From: Vulcaniibacterium thermophilum
GTDB taxonomy: Bacteria; Pseudomonadota; Gammaproteobacteria; Xanthomonadales; Xanthomonadaceae
Direction: 5' to 3'
Assembly: GCF_007923255.1 (NCBI RefSeq)
Contig: NZ_VOHJ01000003.1
Coordinates: 1-64,000 of the forward strand
DNA: 64,000 bases
Part shown: in pieces, positions 48,786 through 60,024 of the stretch
How positions within the stretch are numbered: position 1 is the first letter of the stretch
How the letters are laid out: the number at the start of each line of letters is the position of its first letter
The notes under the pieces: model-generated
What the model was told of the DNA's origin: nothing
Databases searched by the model: none
Seen by the model: the letters and a program-made list of their open reading frames with translations, nothing else
Translations under genes and position numbers: made by a program

Positions 48786-49875
48786 GGCGCACGGCCGGCT
48801 GCCGTCGCAGCGCTACGCCGAGGGCGTGCGCCGCGGCGAGTGGAACGACGATCCGGCCCAGCAGGCGGCGCTGGCGGCGCTCGACCGCATCCACGCCGGG
48901 CTGCTCGCCGCACCGCCGTCCGGTCTGTTCGACCGCCTGCTGCGCCGCCGTCGCGAGCCGGTGCCGGGGCTGTACCTGTGGGGCGGCGTCGGCCGCGGCA
49001 AGACGTTCCTGATCGACCTGTTCTTCGACGGACTGCCGATCGCGGAGAAACGCCGCACCCACTTCCACCGCTTCATGCGCGAGGTGCACGCGGCGCTGAA
49101 GGCGCACGCCGGCGCCGCCGATCCGCTGGCGCACATCGCGGCGCAATGGCGGCGCACGCTCCGCGTGCTGGTGCTGGACGAGTTCTTCGTCGCCGACATC
49201 GGCGATGCGATGCTGCTCGGCCGGCTGCTGGAGCGGCTGTTCGCCGAGGGCGTGACGCTGGTGACCACCTCCAACACCGCGCCTGCGAACCTGTACCTGC
49301 ACGGCCTGCAGCGCGAGCGCTTCCTGCCCGCGATCGCCGCGCTGCAGGCGCACTGCCAGGTGCTGCACCTCGACAGCCCCCGCGACTACCGTCTGCGCGC
49401 GCTCACCCGCTCGCCCGTCTACCGCGCGCCGCTGGATGCCGAATCGGAGGCGTGGCTGGCGCAGCGCTGGCGCGAACTGAGCGGCGGTTCGCCGGCCGAG
49501 GACGGTCCGCTGACGATCGACGGCCGGGCGATCCCGGTGCGCGCGCTCGCCGAAGGCCATGCCTGGTTCGATTTCGCGGCGCTGTGCGAAGGCCCGCGCG
49601 CGGCGGGCGACTACATCGAGATCGCGACCGAGCGCCACACCGTACTGCTCGGCGGCATCCCGCTGTTCGACGGCCGCAACGACGACGCCTGCAAGCGTTT
49701 CGTCACGCTGATCGACGAGCTCTACGACCGTCACGTCAACCTGGTCTGCACCGCCGCCGCGGCGCCGCACGCGCTGTACACCGGACGGCGTCTGGCGGCC
49801 ACGTTCGAGCGCACCGCCTCGCGCCTGATCGAGATGCAGTCGGCGGACTATCTGGCGCTGGAGCATCGCGGCTGA
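48778..49875 (+). CDS. zapE: Cell division ATPase ZapE
   Basis: A 365-residue AFG1-like ATPase with Walker A (GGVGRGKTF), Walker B (VLVLDEFFVADIGDAM) and the family's TSNTAPANLYLHGLQR and C-terminal VNLVCTAAA segments. ZapE destabilises FtsZ polymers in E. coli. Translationally coupled to the hydrolase upstream. Confidence 0.93.
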   Translation: MAEAHGRLPSQRYAEGVRRGEWNDDPAQQAALAALDRIHAGLLAAPPSGLFDRLLRRRREPVPGLYLWGGVGRGKTFLIDLFFDGLPIAEKRRTHFHRFMREVHAALKAHAGAADPLAHIAAQWRRTLRVLVLDEFFVADIGDAMLLGRLLERLFAEGVTLVTTSNTAPANLYLHGLQRERFLPAIAALQAHCQVLHLDSPRDYRLRALTRSPVYRAPLDAESEAWLAQRWRELSGGSPAEDGPLTIDGRAIPVRALAEGHAWFDFAALCEGPRAAGDYIEIATERHTVLLGGIPLFDGRNDDACKRFVTLIDELYDRHVNLVCTAAAAPHALYTGRRLAATFERTASRLIEMQSADYLALEHRG

Positions 49876-49939
49876 GCGGCGTGTCGGCGTGCCGCCGCGC
49901 TCGATCCCATCGATCTGCTGACGTGGCGCGCGGCGCCTC

Positions 49940-50318
49940 ATGGACGACGACATGCCGACCCGCGTTCGCCTGTTCCGCATCGCCGGTCTTGCGCTTTCGC
50001 TCGCGCTGATCGCCGGCTGCGCCGCGGACGCGCGCCCGCCGGTGCGCGCTTCACCCCCTCCCAACCTCCGGCCCGCGCCAGCGGCGCGGGCGTTCGGCGG
50101 GCCACGCGGCGGCCTCCCTCCCCTGCGTGCAGGGGAGGGTTGGGGAGGGGTTGCGTCGGTGGCTCCGCGTCGGTCGGCGACCGCTTCACCCCCTCCCAAC
50201 CTCCGGCCCGCGCCAGCGGCGCGGGCGTTCGGCGGGCCGGCGTCGGCGTTGGGCGGGCTTCACCCGCGTGCCTCTACAAGCAGCGTGCCTCCTTACCCAT
50301 CCTGCCCCGCCTTCAGCG
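49940..50318 (+). pseudogene. Truncated lipoprotein reading frame ending in repeats
   Basis: Residues from 49940 read MDDDMPTRVRLFRIAGLALSLALIAGCAADARPPVRA, a convincing lipoprotein signal (lipobox Cys27) on a short lead. After residue ~36 the frame runs into dispersed repeat DNA (PPPNLRPAPAARAFGGP...), so the downstream coding part is missing. It looks like a lipoprotein gene truncated by repeat insertion, or a non-functional remnant. The frame continues to 50413, overlapping the 3' end of the antisense APC permease gene; I stop the feature at 50318. Confidence 0.45.
50049..50238. repeat. 55-bp exact direct repeat with an intervening hairpin repeat
   Basis: Copies at 50049-50103 and 50184-50238 (CTTCACCCCCTCCC...CGGCGGGCC) are identical by eye. 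Between them lies a CCCTCCCCTGC-GT-GCAGGGGAGGG hairpin (50116-50139), the same family as at 10281, 21202 and 21811. A partial inverted copy of the 55-mer occurs near 10149-10190. It fills most of the zapE-permease gap. Confidence 0.85.
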
Positions 50319-51644
50319 TCAAGGCGACCGGCGCAGGCGCAGCAGCGCGTACACCAGCACCAGTGCGGCCAGCGAGACTCCGATCGCCAGCCACTCCTCG
50401 CGCTTCAGCGTGAGCAGGATCGCCGCCATGATCGCGATCGAGACGAGCGGGATCAGCGGCCCGCACGGCAGCGCGAACGGCGCGCCGCGCTCGCGCAGGT
50501 CCAGCGTCTGCGCGCGCCAGGCCGCCAGCGCCACGCAGATGTAGACCAGACAGATGGCGCCGCCGGAGATCAGCGCGAGCGTGTCGAACGTGCCGGCGAC
50601 CGCCAGCGCCCAAGCGATGGCCGCATGCGCGAACAGCCCCAGCAGCGGCACCCGGTGCGAGGCGCTGACGCGGCCGAATGCGCGCGGCAGCCAGCCGTCG
50701 CGGCCGAGCGCGAACAGCAGGCGCGAGGAGCCCAGCAGGTTGCCGAGCAGGAAGCCCGCCATCGAGATGCAGGCGGTCACCAGCAGCAGCGTGCGGCCCG
50801 GCGCCCACAGCGCGCCGGCGGTGTCGGCGATCGGCACCGCGCTTCGCGCCAGCGCCGCGCCCAGCACGCCCTGCCCGACGATCTGCAGCCCGAGGTAGAG
50901 CAGCACCACCAGCAGGATCGCCGCCATCGTCGCGCGCGGCACGTTGCGCGCCGGGTCGCGCACTTCGCCGCTCGGCACCAGCGCGGTTTCCATCCCGGAA
51001 TAGGCGAACATCACCAGCACCATCGACGCGCCGAGCGCGGACACCGACGGGATGTCGCCCGGCGCCAGGCTCACCGCGCTCCAGTCGACGAAGAACACGC
51101 CGATGCCGGCGAGCAGGAACAGCGGCGTGAGCTTCAGCGCCGCCAGCGCGGCGATCGCCCCCGCGCCGAGGCGGATGCCGAACGCGTTGAGCGCGAACAG
51201 GCCGCCATACAGCGCGGTCAGCAGGGCCGTCCGCGCCAGCGGGCCGTCCAGCGCGGGCAGCAGACTCGCCACCTGCAGGGTGAACGCCGCCGCCACGCCG
51301 GCGCTGGAGGCCACATGGCTGATCCACATGAGCGCGCCGGCGAGGAAGCCGGCGAAGCGGCCGAAGGTGGCGCGGACGTAGGTGTACGGCCCGCCGGTGG
51401 CGTGCGTGCGGCTGCCGACCGCGGCGAAGCACAGCGCCACCGGCACGATCGCCAGCGCACCGGCCACCAGCGCCAGCGGCGCCGCCGCGCCCATCTCCTT
51501 CGCCAGCGGCGCCGGCATGCGGAAGATGCCGCCGCCGACGATCACGTTGATGACGGCGGCGGCGAGCGCCAGGGTGCCGACCGCGCGGATCAGTGCGGCC
51601 TCGCCTTCGAGCCGGTCGGAGGGCGTGGGAACGGGAGCGGTCAT
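50319..51644 (-). CDS. APC-family amino acid permease
   Basis: A 441-residue permease with about twelve membrane helices. It has the APC opening INVIVGGGIFRMPAPLA, PYTYVRATFGRFAGFL and the FAYSGMETALVPSGEVRDPARNVPRATM block. Likely an amino acid or polyamine transporter; substrate unclear. ATG at 51644. Confidence 0.92.
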   Translation of the reverse strand: MTAPVPTPSDRLEGEAALIRAVGTLALAAAVINVIVGGGIFRMPAPLAKEMGAAAPLALVAGALAIVPVALCFAAVGSRTHATGGPYTYVRATFGRFAGFLAGALMWISHVASSAGVAAAFTLQVASLLPALDGPLARTALLTALYGGLFALNAFGIRLGAGAIAALAALKLTPLFLLAGIGVFFVDWSAVSLAPGDIPSVSALGASMVLVMFAYSGMETALVPSGEVRDPARNVPRATMAAILLVVLLYLGLQIVGQGVLGAALARSAVPIADTAGALWAPGRTLLLVTACISMAGFLLGNLLGSSRLLFALGRDGWLPRAFGRVSASHRVPLLGLFAHAAIAWALAVAGTFDTLALISGGAICLVYICVALAAWRAQTLDLRERGAPFALPCGPLIPLVSIAIMAAILLTLKREEWLAIGVSLAALVLVYALLRLRRSP

Positions 51645-51733
51645 GCGCGCGGGCCTGCGGTGGACGGCGGCAGCCTCGCATGTTCGCGCGCTGCCGACGA
51701 GGCGGCGTGACGGCGCTGGGATAGCATCGGCTG

Positions 51734-51745
51734 CCCCCCCCCCCC
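51734..51745 (+). repeat. 12-C homopolymer upstream of an amidohydrolase
   Basis: Twelve consecutive C residues begin 25 bp before the ATG of the M20 amidohydrolase, directly upstream of its GGAG. The position just after a TAGCAT-like -10 hexamer makes it a candidate site for slipped-strand variation of expression. Homopolymer length may also be an assembly artefact. Confidence 0.9.
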
Positions 51746-51758
51746 GCGGAGTCCGCCG

Positions 51759-53072
51759 ATGCGCCGTGCCCTCGCCACCGCCCTGTTGTCGTGCGTCTGT
51801 TCCGCCGCCCTGGCGCAGCCCGCACAGCGTCCCGAGGTCGAGACCGCGGCGCGCGCGCTGCGCGAGCGGGTCATCGCCTGGCGGCGCGATTTCCACCAGC
51901 ACCCGGAACTGTCCAATCGCGAGCAGCGCACCGCGGCGAAGGTCGCCGAGCACCTGCGCGCGCTGGGGCTGAAGCCGCGCACCGGCATCGCGCGCCACGG
52001 CGTGGTGGCGATCGTCGAAGGCGGCCGCCCCGGCCCGCGGATCGCGCTGCGCGCCGACATGGACGCGCTGCCCGTCACCGAGCGGACCGGCCTGCCGTTC
52101 GCCTCGAAGGCCACCGCGACTTTCCGCGGCGAGACGGTCGGGGTGATGCACGCCTGCGGCCACGACGCCCACACCGCGATCCTGATGGGCGTGGCCGAGG
52201 CGCTGGTGCAGATGAAGGACCGCCTGCCCGGCCAGGTGATGCTGGTGTTCCAGCCCGCCGAGGAAGGCCCGCCCGAAGGCGAGGACGGCGGCGCGCCGTT
52301 GATGCTCGAGGAGGGCCTGTTCCGCGACTTCAAGCCGGACGCGATGTTCGGCCTGCACGTGTTCTCGACCCTGCCGGTCGGCGCGATCGGCGTGCGCGAG
52401 GGCCCGCTGATGGCCGCCTCCGACCGCTTCCGCATCGTCGTCAAGGGCCGGCAGACGCACGGCTCGCGGCCGTGGGGCGGCATCGATCCGATCGTCGCCG
52501 CCGCCGACATCGTCGGCAGCGCGCAGACCATCGTCAGCCGCCGCACCGACATCGCGCGGCTGCCGGCGGTGGTCAGCTTCGGCGCGATCAAGGGCGGCAT
52601 CCGCTACAACATCATCCCCGACCAGGTGGAGATGATCGGCACCGTCCGCACCTTCGACGAGGAGGTGCGGCGGAAGGTGTTCGCCGACCTGAGGAACGTC
52701 GCCGAACACGTCGCCGCCGCGCACGGCGCCAGCGTCGAGGCGCACGTCCCCGACACGCGCGGCAACCCGGTCACCGTCAACGATGCCGCGCTCACCGCGC
52801 GCGTGCGCCCCAGCCTCGCCGCCGTGGTCGGCGCCGACCGGCTGATCGAGCCGCCGCTGCAGCTGGGCGCGGAGGACTACGCCTACTTCGCGCGCGAGGT
52901 GCCGTCGATGTACTTCTTCGTCGGCGCGACCTCGCCCGGCATCGACCCCGTCACCGCGCCGAGCAACCACTCGCCGCAGTTCATGCTCGACGAGCAGGCG
53001 CTCGACGTCGGCCTGCGCGCGATGCTGCAGGTCACGCTGGATTACCTGGAAGGCACGCCGCGGACGCCCTGA
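51759..53072 (+). CDS. Secreted M20-family amidohydrolase
   Basis: A 437-residue M20D metallopeptidase/amidohydrolase with a signal peptide (ALATALLSCVCSAALAQP), DFHQHPELSNRE, RADMDALPVTE, HACGHDAHTAILM (metal His), QPAEEG and GAEDYAYFAREVPS metal/substrate motifs. It would hydrolyse N-acyl amino acids or related amides in the periplasm. A homopolymer lies in its 5' region. Confidence 0.93.
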   Translation: MRRALATALLSCVCSAALAQPAQRPEVETAARALRERVIAWRRDFHQHPELSNREQRTAAKVAEHLRALGLKPRTGIARHGVVAIVEGGRPGPRIALRADMDALPVTERTGLPFASKATATFRGETVGVMHACGHDAHTAILMGVAEALVQMKDRLPGQVMLVFQPAEEGPPEGEDGGAPLMLEEGLFRDFKPDAMFGLHVFSTLPVGAIGVREGPLMAASDRFRIVVKGRQTHGSRPWGGIDPIVAAADIVGSAQTIVSRRTDIARLPAVVSFGAIKGGIRYNIIPDQVEMIGTVRTFDEEVRRKVFADLRNVAEHVAAAHGASVEAHVPDTRGNPVTVNDAALTARVRPSLAAVVGADRLIEPPLQLGAEDYAYFAREVPSMYFFVGATSPGIDPVTAPSNHSPQFMLDEQALDVGLRAMLQVTLDYLEGTPRTP

Positions 53073-53121
53073 GCGGCCGCGCGGCCACAAGGCCGCAGCC
53101 AAACTTTCGAGTTCCGGGCGG

Positions 53122-53155
53122 TTAACTTTTTAATAAGGCCGCTTAACTTTACAAT
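53122..53155 (+). promoter_or_regulatory. Promoter/operator of the HTH-HATPase gene, leaderless start
   Basis: TTAACTTT occurs at 53122-53129 and 53143-53150, 21 bp apart (two helical turns). A TACAAT -10 hexamer at 53150-53155 lies only six bases before the ATG at 53162, so transcription would begin at or next to the start codon. No Shine-Dalgarno is visible. The direct repeat is a plausible operator for the encoded winged helix. Confidence 0.6.
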
Positions 53156-53161
53156 GCGGAC

Positions 53162-54217
53162 ATGGCCCGACGGGACCGCTCGCCTGAAATCGACGCTGCG
53201 CTTCTGTCCGCGGTGGGGACCCATCCGCGCGACCTGGTGCATGCCACCGCCCGGGCGTTGGGGCTCAGCCGCACGGCCGTCGCCTCGCGGGTACGCGCGC
53301 TGGTGGAACAGGGCTATCTGACGCGTGTCGGGACCACGCGCCCGGTCTACTCCCCCGGTCCCAACCGTCGCCGGGTCTTCACCTACCGCCGTGCCGGCCT
53401 AGCGGAGGATCTGGTCTGGGCCCGCGACGCGATGCCACTCTTGACCGGTCTGCCGGCCAACGTGCTCGACATCGCCCATCACGGGATGACCGAGATGGTC
53501 AACAACGCCATCGACCATTCCGAGGGCGAGACCGTACAGGTCCTCGTCGATCGCACCGCCAGCAAGCTGTCCCTCGTCGTCGCCGACGACGGCGTGGGTA
53601 TTTTCCGCAAGATCACCCGGGCGCTGAGTCTGCCGGACGAGCGCCTGGCGCTGCTGGAATTGTCGAAAGGAAAGCTGACGACCGATCCCCGTCGTCATTC
53701 CGGGGAAGGCATCTTCTTCACCTCACGGATGTTCGACCGCTTCCAGATCGCCTCGGGAGAACTGCTGTTCGACCACGACGCCTCGGCCGAGGACGACATG
53801 CTGTTCGATCACGACGCGCCGCGCACGGGCACCACGGTCTTCATGGAGATCAGGCCCGACTCGGCCCGCACGGTGACCGAAGTGTTCCAGGCGTTCTCCA
53901 GCGGCCCGGACGACTATGCGTTCGCGCGAACGGTCGTGCCGGTCCGGCTGGCGCGAATCGGCGACGAGAACCTGGTGTCGCGTTCGCAGGCGAAACGGCT
54001 GTTGCAGCGCGTGGACCGGTTCCGCACGGTAGTGCTGGACTTCGAGGGCGTCGAACGGATCGGACAGGCGTTTGCGGACGAGGTGTTCCGGGTGTTCGCG
54101 AACGAGCATCCCGCCATCGAGCTGATCCCGATTCACGCCAGCCCGGAAGTGCAGCAGATGATCCGGCGTGCGGAAGTGCTCCGCGACGAGAACAGCGAGC
54201 AGCTGCCCCTTCTTTGA
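53162..54217 (+). CDS. Winged-helix / HATPase / STAS-like (DUF4325) regulator
   Basis: A 351-residue protein combining three modules. Residues about 8-75 are a winged helix (ATARALGLSRTAVASRVRALVEQGYLTRVG). Residues about 100-230 are a GHKL ATPase with N-box (EMVNNAIDHSEG, Glu111/Asn115), G1 (ADDGVGIF, 141-148) and G2 (HSGEGIFF, 179-186) as in anti-sigma kinases. Residues about 255-340 are a STAS-like/DUF4325 domain (VVLDFEGVERIGQAFADEVFRVF). The layout puts kinase, antagonist-like and DNA-binding parts in one chain, suggesting a self-contained partner-switch regulator. No partner sigma factor or phosphatase lies nearby. Base composition is lower in GC than in flanking genes. Confidence 0.8.
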   Translation: MARRDRSPEIDAALLSAVGTHPRDLVHATARALGLSRTAVASRVRALVEQGYLTRVGTTRPVYSPGPNRRRVFTYRRAGLAEDLVWARDAMPLLTGLPANVLDIAHHGMTEMVNNAIDHSEGETVQVLVDRTASKLSLVVADDGVGIFRKITRALSLPDERLALLELSKGKLTTDPRRHSGEGIFFTSRMFDRFQIASGELLFDHDASAEDDMLFDHDAPRTGTTVFMEIRPDSARTVTEVFQAFSSGPDDYAFARTVVPVRLARIGDENLVSRSQAKRLLQRVDRFRTVVLDFEGVERIGQAFADEVFRVFANEHPAIELIPIHASPEVQQMIRRAEVLRDENSEQLPLL

Positions 54218-54239
54218 TCGTTGTTCTGGATAGCATCCG

Positions 54240-55046
54240 ATGACCGCGAACCACCTTCCGCTCGGCCGCAGCGTCGAGTACCCGCGCCACTACGACCCGA
54301 CGCTGCTGTACCCGATCGAACGCGCGCTCGGGCGTCGCGAGATCGGCGTCGGCACGCCGCTGCCGTTCGTGGGCGTGGACCGCTGGCACGCCTACGAGCT
54401 GAGCTGGCTCGACGCACGCGGCAAGCCGGTGGCGGCGACCGCGACGATCGAAGTGCCGGCCGACAGCCCGCGGCTGGTCGAATCCAAATCGCTCAAGCTG
54501 TACCTGAACTCCTACAACGCCACCCGCTTCGACGCGCCGGAGGCGGCGCGCGCGCGCATCGCCGCCGATCTGTCGCAGGCGGCGGGCGGTGCGGTCGAGG
54601 TGCGGTTCGGCCTGCCGCCGTTCGGCGAGGACAGCGCGCAGAGCATCGATGGGCTCGAGGTCGCGATCGACCACTACGGCCCGCCGCGCGCGGACCTGCT
54701 GCGCGCCGACGCGGACCAGGACTGCGAGGAGACGCTGGCGAGCGACCTGCTGAAGTCGAACTGTCCGGTCACCGGGCAGCCCGACTGGGCGCGGGTGGTG
54801 ATCGCCTACCGCGGCCCGCGGCTCGACCGCGCGGCGCTGCTGCGCTATCTGGTGTCGTTCCGCGACCACTGCGAATTCCACGAGCAGTGCGTGGAGCGCA
54901 TCTTCGTCGACCTGATGCGGGTGGCGCGGCCGTCGATGCTGTCGGTCGAAGCCCGCTACACGCGGCGCGGCGGGCTGGACATCAACCCGTGGCGGGCGAC
55001 CCCCGGCGCCCCGCGCCCGGCGCCGCTGCGCGATCTGCGCCAGTAG
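54240..55046 (+). CDS. queF: NADPH-dependent 7-cyano-7-deazaguanine reductase
   Basis: A 268-residue QueF of the longer type, reducing preQ0 to preQ1 in queuosine synthesis. The catalytic Cys175 ([12 protein letters not shown]) with Asp182 and the NADPH motif [10 protein letters not shown] (81-90) are intact. Only 22 bp follow the regulator's stop, so read-through is likely. I see no preQ1 riboswitch in this short gap. Confidence 0.97.
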   Translation: MTANHLPLGRSVEYPRHYDPTLLYPIERALGRREIGVGTPLPFVGVDRWHAYELSWLDARGKPVAATATIEVPADSPRLVESKSLKLYLNSYNATRFDAPEAARARIAADLSQAAGGAVEVRFGLPPFGEDSAQSIDGLEVAIDHYGPPRADLLRADADQDCEETLASDLLKSNCPVTGQPDWARVVIAYRGPRLDRAALLRYLVSFRDHCEFHEQCVERIFVDLMRVARPSMLSVEARYTRRGGLDINPWRATPGAPRPAPLRDLRQ

Positions 55047-55162
55047 CCCGCGGTCCGAGGCCCGGGGCGGGGCGCGCAACCCGTTGCCGACGCGACGGCG
55101 ATGCGGCGTTGACATCGGCTTTGTCATGGTCGGCCCATTCCCGTTTCCCGCGGAGGGCGGCC

Positions 55163-55468
55163 ATGAACCACCCCGACAAACCGCGCGACTTCTCCGACAT
55201 CCAGGGCGGCGCACGCAGCACGGAAGCGGTGCGCGGCTTCGGCGACATCCAGTCGGACGCGCGCAGCACCGAAACGCCGGCCGGCAGCGAGCGCACCTAC
55301 ATCGTGCGCAGCGGCGACACGCTGTCGCACATCGCGCAGCAGTTCTACGGCCGCGCGAGCCGCTGGAAGGCGCTGTACGAGGCGAACCGCGATCTGCTCG
55401 AGAGCCCGGATCGCATCTTCCCCGGCCAGGCCCTGCGCATTCCCGATCTCGACGACGACGCGTTCTGA
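55163..55468 (+). CDS. LysM domain protein
   Basis: A 101-residue protein with an N-terminal duplicated motif (FSDIQGGARSTE / FGDIQSDARSTE) and one C-terminal LysM domain (TYIVRSGDTLSHIAQQFYG...IFPGQALRIPD). There is no signal peptide; similar proteins resemble the cytoplasmic YgaU type. GGAGGG lies upstream of the ATG. Confidence 0.88.
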   Translation: MNHPDKPRDFSDIQGGARSTEAVRGFGDIQSDARSTETPAGSERTYIVRSGDTLSHIAQQFYGRASRWKALYEANRDLLESPDRIFPGQALRIPDLDDDAF

Positions 55469-58552
<3,084 letters not shown>

Positions 58553-58573
58553 GCGATCACAACGGCTCCGGAA

Positions 58574-58597
58574 AGGCCCGCCCCGGCGGGCTTTTTC
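58574..58597 (+). terminator. Rho-independent terminator of icd
   Basis: GCCCGCC / GGCGGGC stem followed by TTTTT, 22 bp after the stop codon. Confidence 0.88.
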
Positions 58598-58708
58598 GTT
58601 CGTCGTCCCGGTGCACGCCGGGGCCCCTTTCGGGAAGTCACCGCAAGCGTGATGGGCGCCGGCTTTCGCCGGGGCGACGAAGTTGAGGCTCCACGTATTT
58701 CGCCGCGA

Positions 58709-58930
58709 TCAGCGCGAAAGCTCGAACGGCTCTTCCACGTCCAGATTGTGGCCGGCGTGCATCGGCCGGCCGCCCAGCACGACCAGCGCGTCCCGTACCG
58801 CCCGCCAGAGCGGGCGCGCGGGCCGGTGGCGGATCGCCGCGCGCGAGGCCGGGGCCGGCTCCAGGTCGGAGGGGCGCACGATGTGGCCCTGCAGGACGAG
58901 CATGCCCTTGTACAGTTCGCTGGCTTTCAT
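58709..58930 (-). CDS. Small protein of unknown function
   Basis: A 73-residue basic protein (MKASELYKGMLVLQGHIVRP...RDALVVLGGRPMHAGHNLDVEEPF). No family recognised. It is divergent from a LysR gene whose spacer carries a LysR-type dyad, so it may be its target. Confidence 0.5.
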   Translation of the reverse strand: MKASELYKGMLVLQGHIVRPSDLEPAPASRAAIRHRPARPLWRAVRDALVVLGGRPMHAGHNLDVEEPFELSR

Positions 58931-59011
58931 GGGGGTCTCCACGCCTCGCGGCCGTGCCGCTAGTTGAGTGGAGGACAAGCTATGGCTGTCCGGGCCAAGC
59001 AAAAAGCGATA

Positions 59012-59027
59012 CGTTTGCAAGCAAGCG
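59012..59027. promoter_or_regulatory. Possible LysR operator
   Basis: CGTTTGC-AA-GCAAGCG, a dyad with one mismatch, in the spacer between the small gene at 58709-58930 and the lysR gene. Confidence 0.4.
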
Positions 59028-59055
59028 TTCGATCTGGCTCAAGGCTGCCGCTCCG

Positions 59056-59949
59056 GTGAACCGCCCCCCGCTCCACGCCCTGATCGGCTTCGCCGCCGCC
59101 GCCCGCAGCGGCAACCTCACGCGCGCGGCCGAATCCCTGCATCTGACGGTCAGCGCGCTCAGCCACCAGATCCGCACGCTGGAGGAGCGGCTGGGCGTGC
59201 GTCTGTTCGAGCGCGGATCGCGCGGGGTGCGGCCCACGCCGGACGGCGAGCGTCTGCTGGAACGCATCGCCCCGCATCTGGACGCGCTGGAGCATGCGCT
59301 GCGCCCGTTCAGCCCGCGCCGCGACGAGGTGCTGACGATCAGCCTGATGGCCTCGATGGCCTCGGTCTGGCTGGTGCCCCGGCTGGGCGGCTTCCTGGCC
59401 GAGCATCCGCAGCTCGAGGTCAACCTGCTGTCCAGCTCGGCGCTGGTCGATTTCGACCGCGAGCCCGGCATCGACGCCGCCTTGCGCAGCGGCCGCGGCC
59501 GCTGGCCCGGGCTGATCGTGGAGCATCTGTTCGACGAGACGCTGGCGCCGGTCGCCAGCCCCGCCCTGATCGAGCGCATGGGCGGGCCGCCCGAGACGCC
59601 GGCGGCGCTGGCCCGCTGGCCGCTGCTGGGCGATCCCGGCCACCAGTGGCAGGACTGGTTCGCCCGCGTCGGCGGCGCGGTGCCGGCGCGCTTCGTCGCC
59701 CACTTCGACGACTCCGAGACGATGCACCGCGCAGCGGTGGAAGGCATGGGGGTGGCGCTGGCGCGCATGGTGCGCGCCCGGCTGCTGGTCGAGCACGGGC
59801 AGTTGGTGCCGCTGAGCGAACTGCGTCTGCGCACCGACTACGCGCACTACCTCGTCTACCCGCCGCGCTCGGCCGATCATCGCGGCCTGCTCGCGTTCCG
59901 CGACTGGCTGCACGAGCAGGCGCGCGCCTACGCCGCCCGCCAGGGCTGA
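59056..59949 (+). CDS. LysR-family regulator, GcvA-like
   Basis: A 297-residue LysR regulator. The N-terminal HTH (LIGFAAAARSGNLTRAAESLHLTVSALSHQIRTLEERLGVRLFERGSRGV) resembles GcvA-type members. A GTG at 59056 (VNRPPLHALIGF) is chosen because upstream sequence is not coding. Target unknown, possibly the divergent gene at 58709. Confidence 0.85.
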   Translation: MNRPPLHALIGFAAAARSGNLTRAAESLHLTVSALSHQIRTLEERLGVRLFERGSRGVRPTPDGERLLERIAPHLDALEHALRPFSPRRDEVLTISLMASMASVWLVPRLGGFLAEHPQLEVNLLSSSALVDFDREPGIDAALRSGRGRWPGLIVEHLFDETLAPVASPALIERMGGPPETPAALARWPLLGDPGHQWQDWFARVGGAVPARFVAHFDDSETMHRAAVEGMGVALARMVRARLLVEHGQLVPLSELRLRTDYAHYLVYPPRSADHRGLLAFRDWLHEQARAYAARQG

Positions 59950-60024
59950 GCCGCAGGCCGTCCGGCACACGTGGCCGCCGCCGCCGGAACGTTACCCTTG
60001 GCGCCCCTGCCGAAGGAGTGCCGC

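Noticed and set aside
50319-53102. A 927-residue minus-strand frame extending the APC permease upstream
   Set aside because: The extension lies opposite the amidohydrolase and is His/Asp-rich shadow sequence; the APC family start is at 51644.
54218-54239. preQ1 riboswitch before queF
   Set aside because: The gap is only 22 bp and lacks the aptamer; queF probably shares the upstream transcript.
55109-55114. TTGACA upstream of the LysM gene as a promoter
   Set aside because: No acceptable -10 hexamer at 16-18 bp; kept out of the feature list.
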